64,000 nucleotides of DNA from Betaproteobacteria bacterium (GTDB lineage Bacteria; Pseudomonadota; Gammaproteobacteria; Burkholderiales; Ga0077523), in contig WGLR01000015.1 of the NCBI GenBank assembly GCA_016125475.1, forward strand, positions 1-64,000, given 5' to 3'. This document shows positions 63,836 to 64,000 of this stretch, piece after piece. The position numbers were made by a program, and so were the translations under genes. The notes under the pieces were generated by a model. It was given only the letters and a program-made list of their open reading frames with translations, was not told the origin of the DNA and did not search any database. Numbering within the stretch: position 1 is the stretch's first letter; every line of letters starts with the position of its first letter.

Positions 63836-64000
63836 TCACGAGAGGATCGCCGCGAGATCGACGGAAGGATAGAAACGCGCGAGCACTTCCGTCGCGCAGG
63901 CCTCCATCTCTGCGCCGAGCGCTCTCGCGAGTTCCACGTCTTCGCGTTCGTCGCGCAGTGACCAGAGGTGTGCGAAGGTCTCGCCGCGGCTCGCGAGCAC
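63836..64000 (-). CDS. 3' end of unidentified gene (partial)
   Basis: The last 54 codons of a minus-strand frame that continues past the window edge, ending in TGA at 63836-63838. The sequence is helical and acidic (W-S-L-R-D-E-R-E-D-V-E-L-A-R-A-L-G) and ends L-A-R-F-Y-P-S-V-D-L-A-A-I-L-S. No family is recognised from this fragment. Confidence 0.6.
   Translation of the reverse strand: MLASRGETFAHLWSLRDEREDVELARALGAEMEACATEVLARFYPSVDLAAILS

Overview
The window comes from a high-GC chromosome, with most hand-sampled lines at about 65-72% G+C. Gene content suggests a betaproteobacterium: birA-coaX-SPOR as one overlapping cluster, a Bug/TctC periplasmic receptor, stand-alone RfaE2, FolE2, a fused single-chain indolepyruvate:ferredoxin oxidoreductase, and a GlnRS with a short extra N-terminal insert. 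This assignment is by inference; there is no rRNA in the window. No rRNA, tRNA, CRISPR array or intact transposase was seen.

Layout. 0-5.6 kb: the 3' part of a giant exported multidomain adhesin-like gene. 5.7-9.1 kb: a monooxygenase-fold protein, glnS, and a shikimate/quinate dehydrogenase homologue. 9.1-14 kb: a minus-strand catabolic operon (two enolase-superfamily enzymes, a TfdA/TauD dioxygenase, an unknown protein, a TctC receptor). 14.2-17.7 kb: a lipoprotein built of three TbpB-like repeats and a membrane protein. 17.7-26 kb: a SMUG-type uracil-DNA glycosylase, a 2-hydroxyacid dehydrogenase, fused IOR, an acetolactate synthase-like enzyme and a divergent Lrp regulator. 26-31 kb: a universal stress protein behind a perfect FNR-type box, birA-coaX-SPOR, and an SbmA/ABCD-type ABC exporter. 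31-34.9 kb: a signalling operon containing a decaying HD-GYP protein, then rfaE2 and a ferritin-like gene.

35-47.5 kb is the most coherent system: a light- and photo-oxidation-response locus. A B12-binding MerR photoreceptor gene (CarH/LitR type) and an iron-sulphur photolyase point left. A small exported protein, FolE2, an amine-oxidase-like FAD enzyme, DUF1365, cyclopropane fatty acid synthase, a chalcone-isomerase-like protein, an MFS carrier, DUF3833, an SDR, an NTF2-like protein and a class I CPD photolyase point right. From DUF1365 to the NTF2-like gene every junction overlaps. The divergent intergenic region carries two near-identical dyads flanking overlapping face-to-face promoters. 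By analogy with known LitR/CarH regulons, light should release repression of DNA repair and membrane remodelling together.

47.5-54.2 kb: a di-heme cytochrome plus an exported YqgE variant, DUF1992, the PxpBCA 5-oxoprolinase operon, DUF1272 and a methyltransferase. 54.7-58.2 kb: a DctP receptor and a fused DctQM TRAP permease. 58.2-60.7 kb: a lower-GC stretch with three tandem hairpins, an NTF2-like gene, an MddA/NnrU-like membrane methyltransferase and a divergent HxlR regulator with a palindromic operator candidate. 60.9-63.7 kb: a second TRAP system of the TAXI type. The right edge holds the 3' end of an unidentified gene.
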